Of a stretch of DNA of 64,000 bases, positions 11,572-24,069 are shown piece by piece. The stretch covers positions 135,384 through 199,383 of the forward strand of contig NW_006767447.1 of NCBI RefSeq assembly GCF_000264995.1, read 5' to 3'. Every line of letters begins with the position of its first letter. Positions within the stretch are counted from its first letter, which is position 1. The stretch comes from Punctularia strigosozonata HHB-11173 SS5 (Eukaryota; Basidiomycota; Agaricomycetes; Corticiales; Punctulariaceae). The notes under the pieces are model-generated. The model saw only the letters and a program-made list of their open reading frames with translations, did no database searches and had not been told where the DNA came from. Both the position numbers and the translations under genes were made by a program.

Positions 11572-14500
11572 TCATGCGTGACCCGGCACACCGCCCATCT
11601 GGACGGGCGCCTGCACCTGCTGGACTTCGTAGCCGTGCGGCGGCGGGACGTTCGCCCCCGGGGGCGGGGGCGGCATCATCATGTGATACGGCACGGCGTG
11701 CTGCACTGCGGGCACAAAGAACACGGGCGTCGTGAGCGTTTTGCCATGCGCATCAACAGGCACGGCGACAGGCGTACGCTGAGGGCTCGGCTGATAGTAC
11801 GCGTGCGCGTGCGCCGGGATGGGCGTCGGCGGCATCGACGGGCGGTGGCCTGCGCCGTTCGGGGGCGCCGGATAGGATCCGGGCGGAGGCGGCTGCATGT
11901 ACGCCTGCGGGGCTGTGGGGAACGCATGGGTACACCATAGAACAATCGGGATGGGATCAAGCTGCACTCACGGGGCATCTGTCCCATAGGGGCGGCGTAC
12001 ATAGCTGTACCAACGAAAAATGCGATTAAGTAACGTGGTGTCAAGATCATGCGAAGAGCTTACGTTGCCCATTAGGAGCGTGCATCGGTGGATATCCCAT
12101 AGGCTGCATATAGGGGCTTGGCATGTACGCACCAGGCGGCCCAGGGGGCGGCATGCCTGGCATCATAGGCTACGCAACATCATATTAACGTTTGTCCTCA
12201 GTGCCAGGCAACACAACGGCTGCAACTCACTTGACCAGCATAAGCATAGGGTGGGTAGGCGTACACATAACCTTGCCTTGCCGCGGCCTGCGCAGCCGAG
12301 TCTTCCTCGTAGGATGGCGGAGGAAGCGGCTGAGGCCCCGGGTGCACCATATGAGGGGACTGCTGTGGCGGTGGTTGTTGCTGGATCGGCGGAAACATCG
12401 ACAAGTAGCGTTTACCCTGGTACGGCCAGAGGGCCGCTGCAGGGACTTTCGGTCAGCGTCCGTCTGGCGTAGGCGCTGAATAAACGCGGAAGATGCTCAC
12501 CAACGGCGGACGCCTCTGCGACTTTGTTGTACTTGAACGGATTGAAGTCGTCCCTGATGCTGACCGGGCCCTTCTTGATCGGCCGCGTGCCGAAGAACGG
12601 GTTTGGCTGCTGGGGGGGTTCGGCCTTGGACGTCTTGGGAGAGCTTGGAGCCTTCGGTGGGGTCGGCGTGGTCTAGATATCGCGTTAGCGGAAACCGTGT
12701 CAAAAAAGACAACCACAACTCGCCTTAGGCGTGGGTCTGAATGACGACGCGTTGACGTTCAACCTTGCGGCAGTCGAGGGGGACGAGGGCACCGCAGGAG
12801 GCGTACCAGCCGTCGAAGGAGCCACAGAAACGGAAGCACTGGAGGACGCGCCTGGTCCGGAGGCAGGCGTAGCGGCAAGAGCGGCAGGCTTGTTCTTGGG
12901 CTTGAACGGCGGGATGGGCTGTATGAACATGCCCTTCTTGACCGCAGGAGCCGCTGCGCCATCCGCGGGCTTTTTCGCGCCAATAACAGGAGCAACGGCA
13001 GCCGCGGAGGCAGACGAAACCACACCGTTCTTCTGCGGAGCCGCGGCACCGTTCTTCGCAGCGGAATTGGAGGGAGCAGGAGTTTTGGCCTGAGTCGGCA
13101 CGACCTGATGGGAAGGCGAAGGGGTGACGCCGGCGGGAGCGCCTGGCGCCGAGGCTGTCGCAATCGTGCGCGCCTTGGCCGACGCAGCGTCTTCGGCCGA
13201 CTTCTCCTTGATCTGCTTCTGCTTCTCTTCGTCTTTAGCAAGAATCGGGACCAGATCTTCCGGGATAGGCTTGTTAAGCTATCAAAGCAGCTGAGTTAGC
13301 ATGCAGTTCAGATTTGTTCACCCATCAATGGGGCAGGGCCATGCATAAGACAGAAACGGAAAGACGGTCAATGCCCACCTTGAAGTTCTTGCTGAACTTG
13401 ACGAGCTCGGCCATGCGCTTGTCCATGTCGTTCTTGATCATTGCCTGCCTCTTCTGCGCCAACCGCTGCTTTTCGTTCGTCACGAAGTCGCGGAACGCGG
13501 GCACGGCGTCGGCGGGCTGGATCGAGTGCGTTCATTACCAAATACGAGCGTGAGAGAACGTGATGGCAGGTATCCAATCGTGAGCCAGGAACCTTATATC
13601 GCGGACAACTGGCGGACAAACCTTACTGACGCTGCCGTTAGCAGCAGGGGCAGGCGACGAGGACGAGGCGGCCGCCGCCGCAGGTGGCATCTTGGCGGGA
13701 GGCGAGGTCGCCGAAGAGCCATCGGGCGCGTTGATGGTGACCTTGGGCGTGTCCGGCTTGGCGGCGCTCGGTTGGCCGGACTTGCGGGCGGCAGGGGGCA
13801 CGTACGCGTTCGGGCCACGAACGACGGCACCGTACCTGAGGGCCTTCATCAGCATCAGGCCGACGGTCAAGGGCACGAAACACTCACTTGTCCTCCTCGT
13901 TGACGCCGCTGTCGTCGACGGTGTTCATCACCCGCTCCTCCTGTACGTGCGGGTTGTTGGACATGGCGCCCATGATCTCGTTCGCGATGCGCTGCGCCTC
14001 GCGCTCGCGTTCCCTGAAGTCGGGCGCATTCCTGTCGAGTTTGGTCGTATAAAGGTCTTCATCAAAGCCGGCCTTGACCCCGAATAGCTTCTCGTTCGCC
14101 GCGAACTGGTCCCAGCCCTGAGGCCCACTGGACGCGCCAGTACCAAATGTAAGGTCGTCGCCTTGCGAGCCAGGCCCGCTGGCGGGAGGCGGAGCGTCGG
14201 GCTGCCACGCTTGCAGCTCGCGTTCGCGGCCGGCCGTCTTGCGGCTGATGTCGGTGTCGGTCTTGAATGCTGATTGCCGTGGGAGACCAGCGTCGGTCAG
14301 TATCGACTGCATATACGCGATGATCGGGCGGAGAACGTTCACTCACTATCGCCGACGGGAGGCTGGGCATCGGCCGGGCCCGACGACCAGCGGTCGATGT
14401 TGGTGGAGGCGACGAAGTGCCGTTCTTTGAGAGGTGCGCCGGGGACGGATATGTCGCGAGCGTCGCGGAGGGTGACGCCGGTCGTATCCCCCTCGGCGCC

Positions 14501-14891
14501 GGTCGACAGGACGACGCCTTCCCAACGCTGGCCGGTCTTCGTGTTGAGCGTGATCGTCGTCCCGGTCAGGCCGGCGAGGGATGCGAGCATGCGATCGGTC
14601 TCGGTGCGTGGCCCTGGGCCGGGAGAGGTGGTCCCGCCGTTGGGCTGGACAGCGAGGGGCGGGAAGGCGCCGTTGCCGGGGCTGGTGGGGAGCCGGGCAG
14701 AGTGGGCGCCCGGGGAGAAAGTGGGTGACGCGCGGGCGCCATTCCACGCCGAGGGGCGTCTATGGGAGGACGTGGAGTGGGTCAGCACGAGCGGAGGCGG
14801 CGGATAACGGTAGCACGACTTACCGCGCGGGTGACGGGTCGGGTTGCACGCCCTTGCGGGTCGGCTTCGGCTGGCGTACGGATGTCGACAT
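11572..14891 (-). CDS. PBP1: Ataxin-2 / Pbp1 homologue (poly(A)-binding-protein-binding protein)
   Basis: Eleven exons: 14891-14824, 14759-14347, 14269-13888, 13835-13622, 13516-13379, 13278-12724, 12672-12501, 12436-12231, 12169-12064, 12004-11972, 11912-11572, giving 875 residues. Domains in order: an Sm-like SM-ATX domain (about residues 76-155; RMLASLAGLTGTTITLNTKT, then HFVASTNIDRW), an LsmAD region (about 170-290; FKTDTDISR, REREAQRIANEIMGAM, EEDKYGAVVRGPNAYVPP), a Lys/Glu-rich helix, Ala/Pro-rich linkers, a PAM2-like motif (LNVNASSFRPTP, about 575-590) that binds the MLLE domain of Pab1, NPFFGTRPIKKGPVSIRDDF, and a Pro/Gln/Tyr/Met-rich low-complexity tail. The family acts in stress granules, poly(A) control and TORC1 regulation. 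The intron 12723-12673 appears to be GC-AG (donor GCGAGT). Confidence 0.95.
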
Positions 14892-17019
14892 GTACAAATC
14901 TGGCTGTAAGAAATCGGAGAGAGAGAGAAAGAAGAGGGCCGAAGAAGAGCAGGGAGATGCGCGAGCTAGCTGGGCGAGATGGACGAACGGAAGACGGAGA
15001 ACCGGAGACGAGAGCGGGGAGAGTGGTGGTCAACGCGCAGCGGGAAAACTGACGGGGCGGGCGGTCGAAAACAAGGGACCAGCAGTTCGTCGGCGCCGTT
15101 GTGCGCGGCGGCGGGGCGCTGAAGGACGGCGAGGGTGAGCCGTTGCAAGGCGGGCGGGCGGGAGGATATGAGATTGCCCTCGCCTCGTTCGCACAGGCCT
15201 GGTCGCCGCAATGCATCCGGGGTCCACCGGAAGATGCCAGTCACGCTCTATTGTCACACCGCCGGTAATTTAACCGAAGTGAGTAAGTAAATACTATGGG
15301 TAGGCGTATACTCGTCGCGCTGTGAACCTGCCTGTATGGGTACCATACGTGGGTTATGCATGTGTATATCCTCCTTCGTGGGCATAACGCGGCCATGCCT
15401 TAACAACATGAGGAGGTCAAGCCAGTCGCCTTGAGGCAGGATTCTACCGTCACGCGCGTCACTGCGTGGTCACGTCGGACCGTTATTGCAGGATAGAGAA
15501 GACTGTACTCTACTGCTGATTGACTGTAGTAAATCATATACCCGACTTCATCAAATAAATTGACGAGCATTTCATCGGTCCTGTTCGCTGCAACCTGTTG
15601 CGCGTTATGCGGTGAACCGCCATATCGTTGTCTCCGGGGTCCTTGACCCGGTGAGAATGTTTCATAATAAGCGTGACGCACGACGGAGACAAAATCCAAT
15701 CGCACTGCAAGATCGTAAGGACGCGCTGTTTGCCCTCTGAACCCGTAACATATACACATATCGCATCTTGCGGGCTGCCATCAGAGTTTAACGTTCAACG
15801 TTCAATGTTTGACGATCGACGCTTGTGGTGATCTACCGCCCATCGTTATATGCATCCACACCGCTCGGTAGGCTGCGTACAATCCCTCAGCTATGTATTT
15901 TTGTGCTTCCGGCAGAATAATACTGACTATGAAGGACGCACGAGGAGACGCATATATATTGACGTGGCGCCGTTGGTCTCTGTGGCCGCCATACCATCTA
16001 TCAAGTAAGTACTTACAACAGACGACGAACGGCAACGTCACGGTCATGAACTCCAGTTCGTCCAGAGCCCCGTACATTCCCGGCCCGCTAACATCAACGG
16101 CCTCTATAGGGTATACTCACAACACTAGGCCCGTCTGCGCACCAGCGACCGGGACCGTTTCTCGGAATTCTGAGCAAGATCTCATTCTTTCAGGGCTATG
16201 TCGTATACTTACCTCTGAGCGAACGAAATCGCGGTCAAAGGTTCCCGCCCGGGTCAAGGTACGGCCGGATGGACGTCTATAAACTGGTATTCGTACGGGC
16301 GTACCATCATGGTTGCGTCACTAAAAGTGAATCTGCGCAGGGAAAGTGGAGTGGAACTTTTACCATGCACTGCATTTTTTTGGTGAGCTCCCGCAGATCT
16401 AGACAGACGTCTTCGCATACTGCGGAGAACCCTATTATCACCTGCAGATACGCTATACTCCGCGCATGTAATCATCAACTAGTCTCGAAGCCAGCCGTCT
16501 CGGAGTACGGGAAGTCCCTGCACACCTCATCCCGGGCACACGAATTCTGCCACTGATCCTCGAATCAACCCACAAACGCAATCGAATTTAGCATTAAAAG
16601 AACTGTACTTGGAGTGTGCAAAGAGACTAGCTTACGAGTCTAGCATACAACAAGCTATACGTTGCACTAGCTGCCGCCACCTACCTCTGAGCAATCAAGT
16701 ATGTCCTTATCTCACTGGCCACATGGAGGGAAAGGGTCATGATAGTGCGGCCACCAGTTCGCGGTGATGTATTCAGAGCCTCTGAGCTTATACGTAGAGC
16801 GCATTCGGCGTCATGAGTATGATTAATTTATTACGCCGTACGTGAGATAATATCAGCTCGATCGCGCACCCCTGTATTCTATATCGTTACTTTTTAACAC
16901 TGCATCGGGTGTCGCCGCATCGTTCGAACTAGCCAAAGATACGTGTGCATACGTATCTCGCCGGCATATCATGTTAGACACCAAGGCCGGCCCCCTGCCA
17001 GCCACGCCGTCGAGCTCCC
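14892..17019. other. 2.1 kb without a supported gene
   Basis: This holds the upstream region of PBP1 (purine-rich 14910-15140) and then about 1.8 kb of mixed sequence with only short open frames. A locally repeated AACGTTCAA-type stretch lies near 15790-15815. No coding similarity, LTR or inverted-repeat ends were recognised. Confidence 0.5.
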
Positions 17020-18819
17020 TCAGGTCTCCCCATCGTGCCACTCCAGAAGCCACCGCTCGTCCACCAGTTCATCATCATTCCAGACGTCCAACATCAGTTT
17101 CGCCTGCTGGATCCGCTCTGCCCCCACTATCGTCTCTCCGTCGGGGCCCACTTCCCTGATAATGCGCCAGAACGTGGTGCCGAGGCCCATGTAATCCAGC
17201 ATCGGTATGTCCTCTGCGAGCGCCTCCACGATGATGCGCGACGACGGCACGGGGTTCTGCCAATGAAGGAATCGCAACCGGGGCATTTCCGCGTACTTGG
17301 TTAGCTACAATCACGAATCCACCGTGAACGGCGTCAGCTCACGGGGCCATACGTCACGGACCGAGCAGCACTCACGAGCGGCTGCAGCTCATACGAGTCG
17401 AGCGAGAGGCCCTCCCACGGGTGTTGTATGTGGAGGGCGACGAGGTTCGGCGGGATCGAGTCCGCGAGCATCTTCACGTCGTCGTCGCTCGAAACCCCGC
17501 GCGCGTCGAGCCCGAGCGCGGATAGCCTCTCGCATTTGGGCAGGACGTCCAGGATGAGCTCGGAGATCGAGCCCGGGGCGTCGATGTCTAGTCGGTCCAG
17601 CTCCCGGTTCTGGATGAAATCGCGGATCGCGAGCGTGTCCGTCTCTTCCTCGTCCGGGTCCATCTGCTCCAAGATCATCAACTTGAACTGCGCCAGGTTG
17701 GGAAGCGCCGTCGCGTGCGCCCGAAGCACGTGGAAGATCTCCGGGCCGATCACCTCCACGAGCGCGAGCGAGACGAGCGAATGCGCGTGTAGGAAAATCT
17801 GGTCGACGTGGTGTAGATCTTTGCAGTTCCAAATCGCGAGGTGCGTCAGTCGTCCGAAGACGTTGGGTGGGATGGACCCCCTGTCAGATCGATGAACACG
17901 GGCTTTTATCTCAGCGATGGTGAAAAGGGGCTCACATGGTGACGCAGGGGATCGCCACTCTTCTCAACGTTTCGGTGTTGTGCCCGATTATCTTTTCAAT
18001 GTACGGGATGATCGCGGTGGTCTCCTCGGCGTTCTCCACTGTGGCGTAATCGATGCCCTACAGACATCAGTATGGAACGGAACGTTACGTGGAATGCGCT
18101 CGCTCACCATCTGACTTTTAACGGAGAACGACGTTAGGCGTAGTCGCCATTGGAGGGGGTCCATATTCCATCCAACACTGGAAGAAATTTGACGCGTAAG
18201 AGCGCCGCAAGCAAGCGAATACTGCGGAAACGCGCTTGGGTAGACGAAGTTCCTTGACTTCGGGGCAGTGTTCCGATAGGCTTTTTATGAAATCTCCGCC
18301 CATAGCGGGTAAGAATCTACGCATCCTTTGTAAGTAATGAAGCACGAAAGCCAGTTTCATCACCCACCCAGCCCACAGCACGGCTTGCAAATGAGTCATC
18401 GAAGCAACTGCGGTGACGAGTCGACCTATTTCAGCAAGGTTCAGCATCGCTTAATGTAAGAAAAGAAAAGACAAACACTGACCGAGAATTTTGGGAGCAT
18501 CGTCATTCTGGGCGTACGCGTAGACGAGCAATCTTTGAATGACCCTCGCGAAACCTGGATTCCGGCAGATGTAGTCCAGAATCTCGATCGATCGGGCCTT
18601 TTGTGTTTCCCAGAGGGTTTTCTCGATGACGAGTACGTCGTCGGGTTCAAAGCCGTGTTCCTGGAGGGACCCGAACGATATGCTGATCATGCGGAAGACT
18701 ATGGGAACCGCAACGGCATGCACTGCTTTGCAGGTGAGGAGACATGCGTTCTGAGACGGACGAGGAAGGTATAACAGCACCTCACGAAGGAGTTCGTCTG
18801 GGATAGATGTCAAGCTCAT
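17020..18819 (-). CDS. F-box protein with LRR-like C-terminal region
   Basis: Six exons: 18819-18483, 18449-18259, 18221-18108, 18057-17936, 17880-17376, 17304-17020, giving 517 residues with all phases closing. The F-box is at the N-terminus (SIPDELLREVLLYLPRPSQ, residues 5-25). The rest consists of Leu-spaced segments typical of degenerate fungal LRR/F-box proteins (LVSLALVEVIGPEIFHVL, LPNLAQFKLMILEQM, LPKCERLSALGLDARG, PPNLVALHIQHPWEGL). The role is presumably an SCF adaptor; the substrate is unknown. The second intron (18258-18222) is only 37 bases with a GTCAAG donor and is the weakest junction. Such F-box genes are commonly expanded in agaricomycetes, and two more F-box-like loci, both damaged, are in this window (23.0-23.5 kb and 61.9-63.2 kb). 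Confidence 0.8.
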
Positions 18820-19684
18820 TCGGAGGTCTCGATAGCGCGAGCGACAAGAGCGGGTGGAGTGCTGGTGCGTGTATTTAACCAAGTCTTGGTATCCGCCACT
18901 ACATCGGAAGGAAGGACACGCCCTTTCTGGGTTTCGCGAGGAGCTTCTGGAGGAGAATGTAAATCGGAGCCGCGCAGGGAACGGTTCTGGCCATACACCA
19001 TACGCGGAAGATCCCTGTCGACGCCGTTGATCCGCTTGCGAGGTCTCAGCCCGAGAATCGTCACATCGAGATCCGAGGCGGGACATGGCGAACGGTGGAA
19101 ACTCCAAGAAAAGTCAGACCCAATACTCCCGGGGACGCGGCTCGGGCAACATGGTGAGGCCAAAGCCATCACGCGTAACGCGTCATTCCGTGCGAGGCGG
19201 TCATGCAAGCATGATCCCCAACCCTGAATCCATCAGCTCCAAGGTCGCACCGAGGTCCCGAGTCTCCGCAAGCCAGGGAGTTGGCGGCCCGAACGCTGTA
19301 CCGAGTAGCTGGCGGCTGCCGTTCCATAGGAACAACACGAACTCTTTAAGGTCTTCATGTTCCATCCGCCGAGATGATCGTCCATTAAAGTGTTATCATG
19401 GGGTCGACGAGCATGCCCATTACCCCATTTCACTTCCACTGATACACATCTTCGAAGCCTAACCGACAACGCAACGCAGGTCAATAGCAACCGTGCCTTC
19501 CGGGATGACATACAGATTGTGTTCCATTTACCCGTCCTGAACATGGTTTGAGTCCAGCGATACACACCGACGCGCCTGGGCTTCTCATATACTGCGGAGA
19601 CATTCCCCAGGTTGCCATATTTGCACCACCGTCGTGGCATCTCGCGACTTATCGTACATAAAGGCGACCCTCCTACAAGCTCGG
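18820..19684. other. Intergenic region
   Basis: Open frames on both strands overlap and lack family signals. It separates two minus-strand genes and probably contains the 5' region of the F-box gene and the 3' end of the oxidoreductase gene. Confidence 0.5.
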
Positions 19685-21154
19685 TCACAGTTTCGCAGCG
19701 TCCTTATTCACAGGGTCCGAAACTTTGACCACCCTGCATCGTAAAAGGAGACATGAGCACGATGTGGATGTCGCGAACATTGGAGGAGAAGCAAACGACG
19801 CTGCTTACAGCTTGCCCGTATTTCCGCCAGTGAACAGCATGGGCAACGCCTTCGGCGCGTTATCGAGACCCTCGACGATGTGGAACTTGCGCTTCAGGGT
19901 GCCGTCCGCGAGCCATGATGCCATCTCCGAGATAGCGGCCGGGTACTCTTTCGCGTAGTCGAAGCTGCGCGAGTGGCCATAAATAAGCATCGCTCAGCGG
20001 AGAGCGGAATCCACAGCCTGCAGCTCACACAATGAAGCCTTCTATCTTTGCCCGCTGACTGATGAGGTTCATGTAGCCACTAAGGCCTTTCGGGTGTGGG
20101 TTGTCTGGCGTGCCATATGAGTGCAATGTAACCTGAACGAGTGTGGTGGATTACTGTAATCCGAGATCGCCCCTACGTTAAGGATCGTTGATCAGTCCAC
20201 TGCGTTGCCCAAACCACGCGGTCGCGAACGGTACTGACCACACAACGGAATTCTTGCCCCGACCTTCAGCCTCGTCAACATGAAGTCCAGAGTCTCGCCG
20301 CCTTATCCATTCGTCAATCCTCGCACGCCAGTCAGAGGACAGCGTTGCGTCTCACCAACGTTATCGAAGTACACGTCCAGATACCCCACTTTCTTGAACT
20401 CCTCCTTCCACTTCGGGTCCTTGTAATCGAACGCTTTCTCCACTCCTACCTCTTCCTCTAGCCATTTACACTTCTCCTTCCCACCCGCGATGGCGTACAC
20501 CTTCGCGCCCTTCTTCTTGCCTATCTGGCAGACGAGGGAGCCGACGGCCCCCGCAGCGCCCGATACGACGAGGACGTCCCCCGCCTTGACGGCCCCGACG
20601 TGCAATAACCCAAAGTACGCCGTCAAGCCCGGCATACCGAGCGCACCGAGGAAGTCGAGCATGTTGGCTCCCTTCGGATATCTACACGCGCGATGAGAAC
20701 CGAGATTCGTGCCCCAGACGAGGGCCAACGCGACGTACACCAGCTTCTCGCAGTCCTTGGTCTTTACGACGGCGTACTCCGTCCAACCTTGCGCTCCGAG
20801 GTTAGAGGAGAGGGAAGCGTTACGCAGTCAATGACAACGACAACGCATACCTGGCCTTGTGCTGACAACATCCCCTTCCTTCAGCTCGCTACCAGGCCCA
20901 GCCTTGATGACGGTCGCCAATCCGCCCGCACGCATCGTCTCGCCGATTTTGACCGGCGGGACGTAGCTCCGTTTGTCGTTCAGCCACCCACGCATAGCGG
21001 GGTCCAACGAGAGCCAATGCACCTTCACGAGGACCTCATTCTCTCCGGGAACCAGCGAAGACAACGGCAGTTGCTCCGATTTGAAGGTGGTCGGCGTGAT
21101 ATCGGCGACAGGACGCTCGTGGAGGTAAATCCGGGTGTATGTCGCTCCCGCCAT
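19685..21154 (-). CDS. NADP-dependent medium-chain oxidoreductase (alkenal/prostaglandin reductase type)
   Basis: Eight exons: 21154-20851, 20787-20739, 20681-20356, 20301-20239, 20172-20155, 20086-20029, 19964-19809, 19733-19685, giving 340 residues, the usual size of this zinc-free MDR branch. Recognised features are the N-terminal GroES-like part (VHWLSLDPAMRGW), GMPGLTAYFGLLHVGAVKAG, the Rossmann dinucleotide-binding motif SGAAGAVGSLVCQIGKKKGA, DVYFDNVGGETLDFML, ISQRAKIEGFIVFDYAKE and the C-terminal GGNTGKLVVKV. Members reduce double bonds of alpha,beta-unsaturated aldehydes and ketones with NADPH in the cytosol. The fifth exon is only 18 bases (encoding part of CGAISDY), and the intron after it is the least certain junction. 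It lies head-to-head with the Gln-rich gene at 21644. Confidence 0.9.
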
Positions 21155-21643
21155 TTTGTGGTACTGGCAATGATCTGAAGCAAGCTCGCCTGGGCGAGTA
21201 TTAGCGAACTGGCGCTTGAGTTAAGGCGGGTGAGCGCGGGGTATTTGAGTTCCATTACTTGGCGGTGATTCGGGAAGGTGAACCGGTTGACGGGCTTCAG
21301 GTCGCCGGTAAATTGCCGGCTTATCAAGCGCAGGCCCGCGTACTTCACCCCCGGATAGAGTGCACGGTAACTTTCGTCAAGGTGATTACCACCTCCTACG
21401 GGACCATGAGAAGACATCTATAGAAACCTTCTAATCATCCCAAATTGCGACGATAGCACATAATCGTATCCACTGCCAGTGCCAGGCATTCTGATGGGGA
21501 GGTGCCCGTCTTCAATGGGTCACGTGTGTACACCGAGCCCCGACGTCATGATGCATGTTCGGCGGCGTTCGCAGGACCGCAACAGCTCCTGCAAAGGTTA
21601 CGATCCATATCGACCCGAGAGCCAGACGATCAAACCTTTGAAC
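21155..21643. other. Shared divergent promoter region
   Basis: This is a 489-base gap between two divergently transcribed genes, presumably holding both promoters. No clear TATA box was seen. Confidence 0.5.
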
Positions 21644-22891
21644 ATGAGCAACAATCCCTTTATCGAACAACCAGCGTTTGGCGCATCGTCGCAAGCCAGC
21701 TTCTCGAGACGCTTTCCCGACATCGACGTACCCCAATCGACGGCGCAGCCGCAGTACCAGCAGCAGTATGCTTCACCCACCGGCTCATGGCAACAGGTAC
21801 CCTCGTCGCCCTACGGCCAGTCCTTCCAGCAAACTCCCTCTCAGCCATACGGACTTCCCCAGCAGTACCCGCAACCGACCGGCATCAGCGGATTCAACGG
21901 CGGATTCAACGCCGGATATGCCCTCCCGACGCCCTCTATCCAGACTCCCGCGGCATTCCAACCAAGCACCTCGTTCGGACAGCAGATCTCGTCCCCGGCG
22001 ACTGGGATGTCCTACGTCCAGCCTCAGCAACAGCTACCGCAGTACGGAGCGTATCCGAATCTGCAGCAGCAGCAGCAGCCGGGGCCTGCTGGGTACAACC
22101 CGATGCAGCAGGTGATCAGCGAGTTCGATCCCTACGCGAACGCGGGAGAGTTCCTGGGCAGCGTGAGCAATCCACAACCTGGTTCCTCCGGCGCCATCCA
22201 GAGCACGTCCACTCCCGGCCATCAGCGATCCATCTCCAGCGGCGCTCCGGGCGGATATAAACACCCGAGGGAATACGTGCGGGAACACAAGTCGGAGCTC
22301 GAGGGATGGGACGCGTACTCGTGGAAGCAGGTCAGCTTCATCCTTTACCTTAACGTGAATATGTGTCCGGGCAGGCGTTGATCGCTGGCGATGGGCGGGT
22401 GGGTTCAGGCGATGAACGCGTTCGATGCGCTCAAAGAAGCGTGGGCGCAGCGCAAACGCGATGCCGAATCGCGCGTGAACCAGCTCGCGGGACCCGGCGC
22501 ATATTGGGATTACGCGCGACAGCAAGAGAGCGCTCGCTTGCAGGGGGTGAGTGCCTCCACCGTTATCATTCTAGCCCATGTGGGCTCGCACCCGTCGGCG
22601 GAGGGATCGGTTGTTGTCCATTGTCGCGTGTCCTGATGAAACTATGCAGATCGCCAAGGAAGCCGAAATCAACTACGACTCGGTCGCGGCGTCAGCCTTC
22701 CAGATGCAGGAAGTGTTCTCGGGGTATCGCCAGGTTAGCCGCATGTCTGTCTTACCTAGCGCCCATTGATGCGCTGATACTCTTTCCGTCACATCCCAAA
22801 GTCCAGCGATATGGCGAGCAAGCGACGGGTGAAAGAGAGCATAAACGCAGCACTTAGCTCCCTGCCCGACTGGCCTAATCCACAGTGGTGA
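21644..22891 (+). CDS. Gln/Pro-rich protein with conserved-looking helical C-terminus, family not recognised
   Basis: Exons 21644-22330, 22409-22546, 22650-22733, 22802-22891, giving 332 residues; each exon junction is phase 0. Residues 1-190 are low complexity, rich in Gln, Pro, Ser, Tyr and Gly (repeated QQ, PYG and QTP patterns) and likely disordered or condensate-prone. From about residue 200 the protein becomes charged and helical: HPREYVREHKSELEGWDAYS, AFDALKEAWAQRKRDAESRV, INYDSVAASAFQMQEVFSGY, ending LPDWPNPQW. The N-terminal SNNPF matches an NPF (EH-domain binding) motif, and a further NP pattern is present, which hints at endocytic or trafficking contacts; this is inference only. 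The start is the ATG at 21644, close to the divergent oxidoreductase gene. Confidence 0.75.
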
Positions 22892-23036
22892 ACCGACCAT
22901 GTCAACCCAAGTACTATAGCGCCCCTCCATTAGGATCTCCTCTGTCCTGACCCCGTTGTTGTTGTACTATCGCCATATGGTGCATTGCTTGTATGTTAGA
23001 GACGGTTGGAATAATGTGATTGTATAAACCTCCACG

Positions 23037-23530
23037 TTGCCGATATTTTCTCCGGACAGCCCAGGAAGGATCGCGAGGGTCAAGCTACTTGAGTATACCT
23101 CGGTTTCCAAATGTACGACGCAACAGCATTTCAAACTGTCTCTCGATGCCACTCGCCGGTATGTTCGGTACCTAAAAGTTTCTGAACGTAGCTACTCGGG
23201 TGACGGCTGTCGTCGATGAGGGTACGAGGCCGTGGGTCGCACCTCTCTCTCTAGCCGCAGGAAGTTCTGGCGCTACTTCGACAGCGACTACATCATGAGC
23301 ATAGCCAAAGCCGCACCGAACGTCGAAGAGTTGGAATTGATGGGACCCAGTTCGGATCAGTTGGTGAGCAGGTCGTTCCCCTCCACCGGAGAACTCACTA
23401 ACCGCAAAGCGAACAGGACACTATCACCTCCGCATTGTCTCTCATGCCGAAACTGAGGCACCTGTGCGTTGCCGGACCACGGGATTACAGTCAGCGACCC
23501 TTTCTGCAGGTTTGCCAACTCTGGGTACTG
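23037..23530 (+). pseudogene. F-box/LRR gene fragment
   Basis: Two to three exon-like pieces read as part of a fungal F-box/LRR protein: FKLSLDATRRYVRYLKVSE (about 23120-23190), then after a TAG/CAG-type acceptor FWRYFDSDYIMSIAKAAP and NVEELELMGPSSDQ, then SALSLMPKLRHLCVAGP (about 23420-23480). No F-box start is found upstream and the chain stops soon after, so it looks truncated at both ends. The phase between the first two pieces does not close with canonical sites. It is most likely a decayed copy of an F-box gene. Confidence 0.5.
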
Positions 23531-23944
23531 GTGATTAAGTACGGTATTGTACTTCAATGAGATTAATATTCGTGTATGCTTGCCGTCCGAACTCCAATCT
23601 GTTCGGTCGTCTCAAGTTTGCGGTGGAGGGCGGTTGTTGGATTGAGTTGTAAGGGAGTGCAAAACCCACGTCAGCTGGAGTCCGGCGCATATTTGTGCTT
23701 GTGGGTGCCATTATGATTTCCGTGGCAAGGAATACATGGGCGCTTGCTTGCACATATTTGGACACTGCCTCGTTTGGTAGGTGCTTCCGCTTTTGGTGCG
23801 TCTTGTCTCGCGCCCTCCTCACCAACTGCCCTCCCTTTTGGGAAGTGGGCGCGGTAGGCGCTGCTGGGCATCGTAGGTCCCGGTGTCCCCCCTGAATCAA
23901 TCGCCCGTTGAGCTCGTCGAGCTCGCCAAGTAGTCGTCCCCGTC

Positions 23945-23950
23945 TATAAA
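23945..23950 (+). promoter_or_regulatory. TATA box of the 24070 gene
   Basis: TATAAA lies about 120 bases before the start codon and is followed by a C/T-rich stretch, typical of a well-expressed fungal promoter. Confidence 0.5.
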
Positions 23951-24069
23951 GGCCCCCGCTCTTCACGTCCTTCCCCCTCATCGAGTTTGACCCTCAGACG
24001 GAGCCCAGCACTCCCGTACTTCTCGAACCAGCATCCACCTCAGCCACCTCCTCCTTCATACTCGTTACA

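Noticed and set aside
14892-17019. Possible mobile element in the 2.1 kb gap
   Set aside because: No terminal repeats, target duplications, transposase or reverse-transcriptase motifs could be seen.
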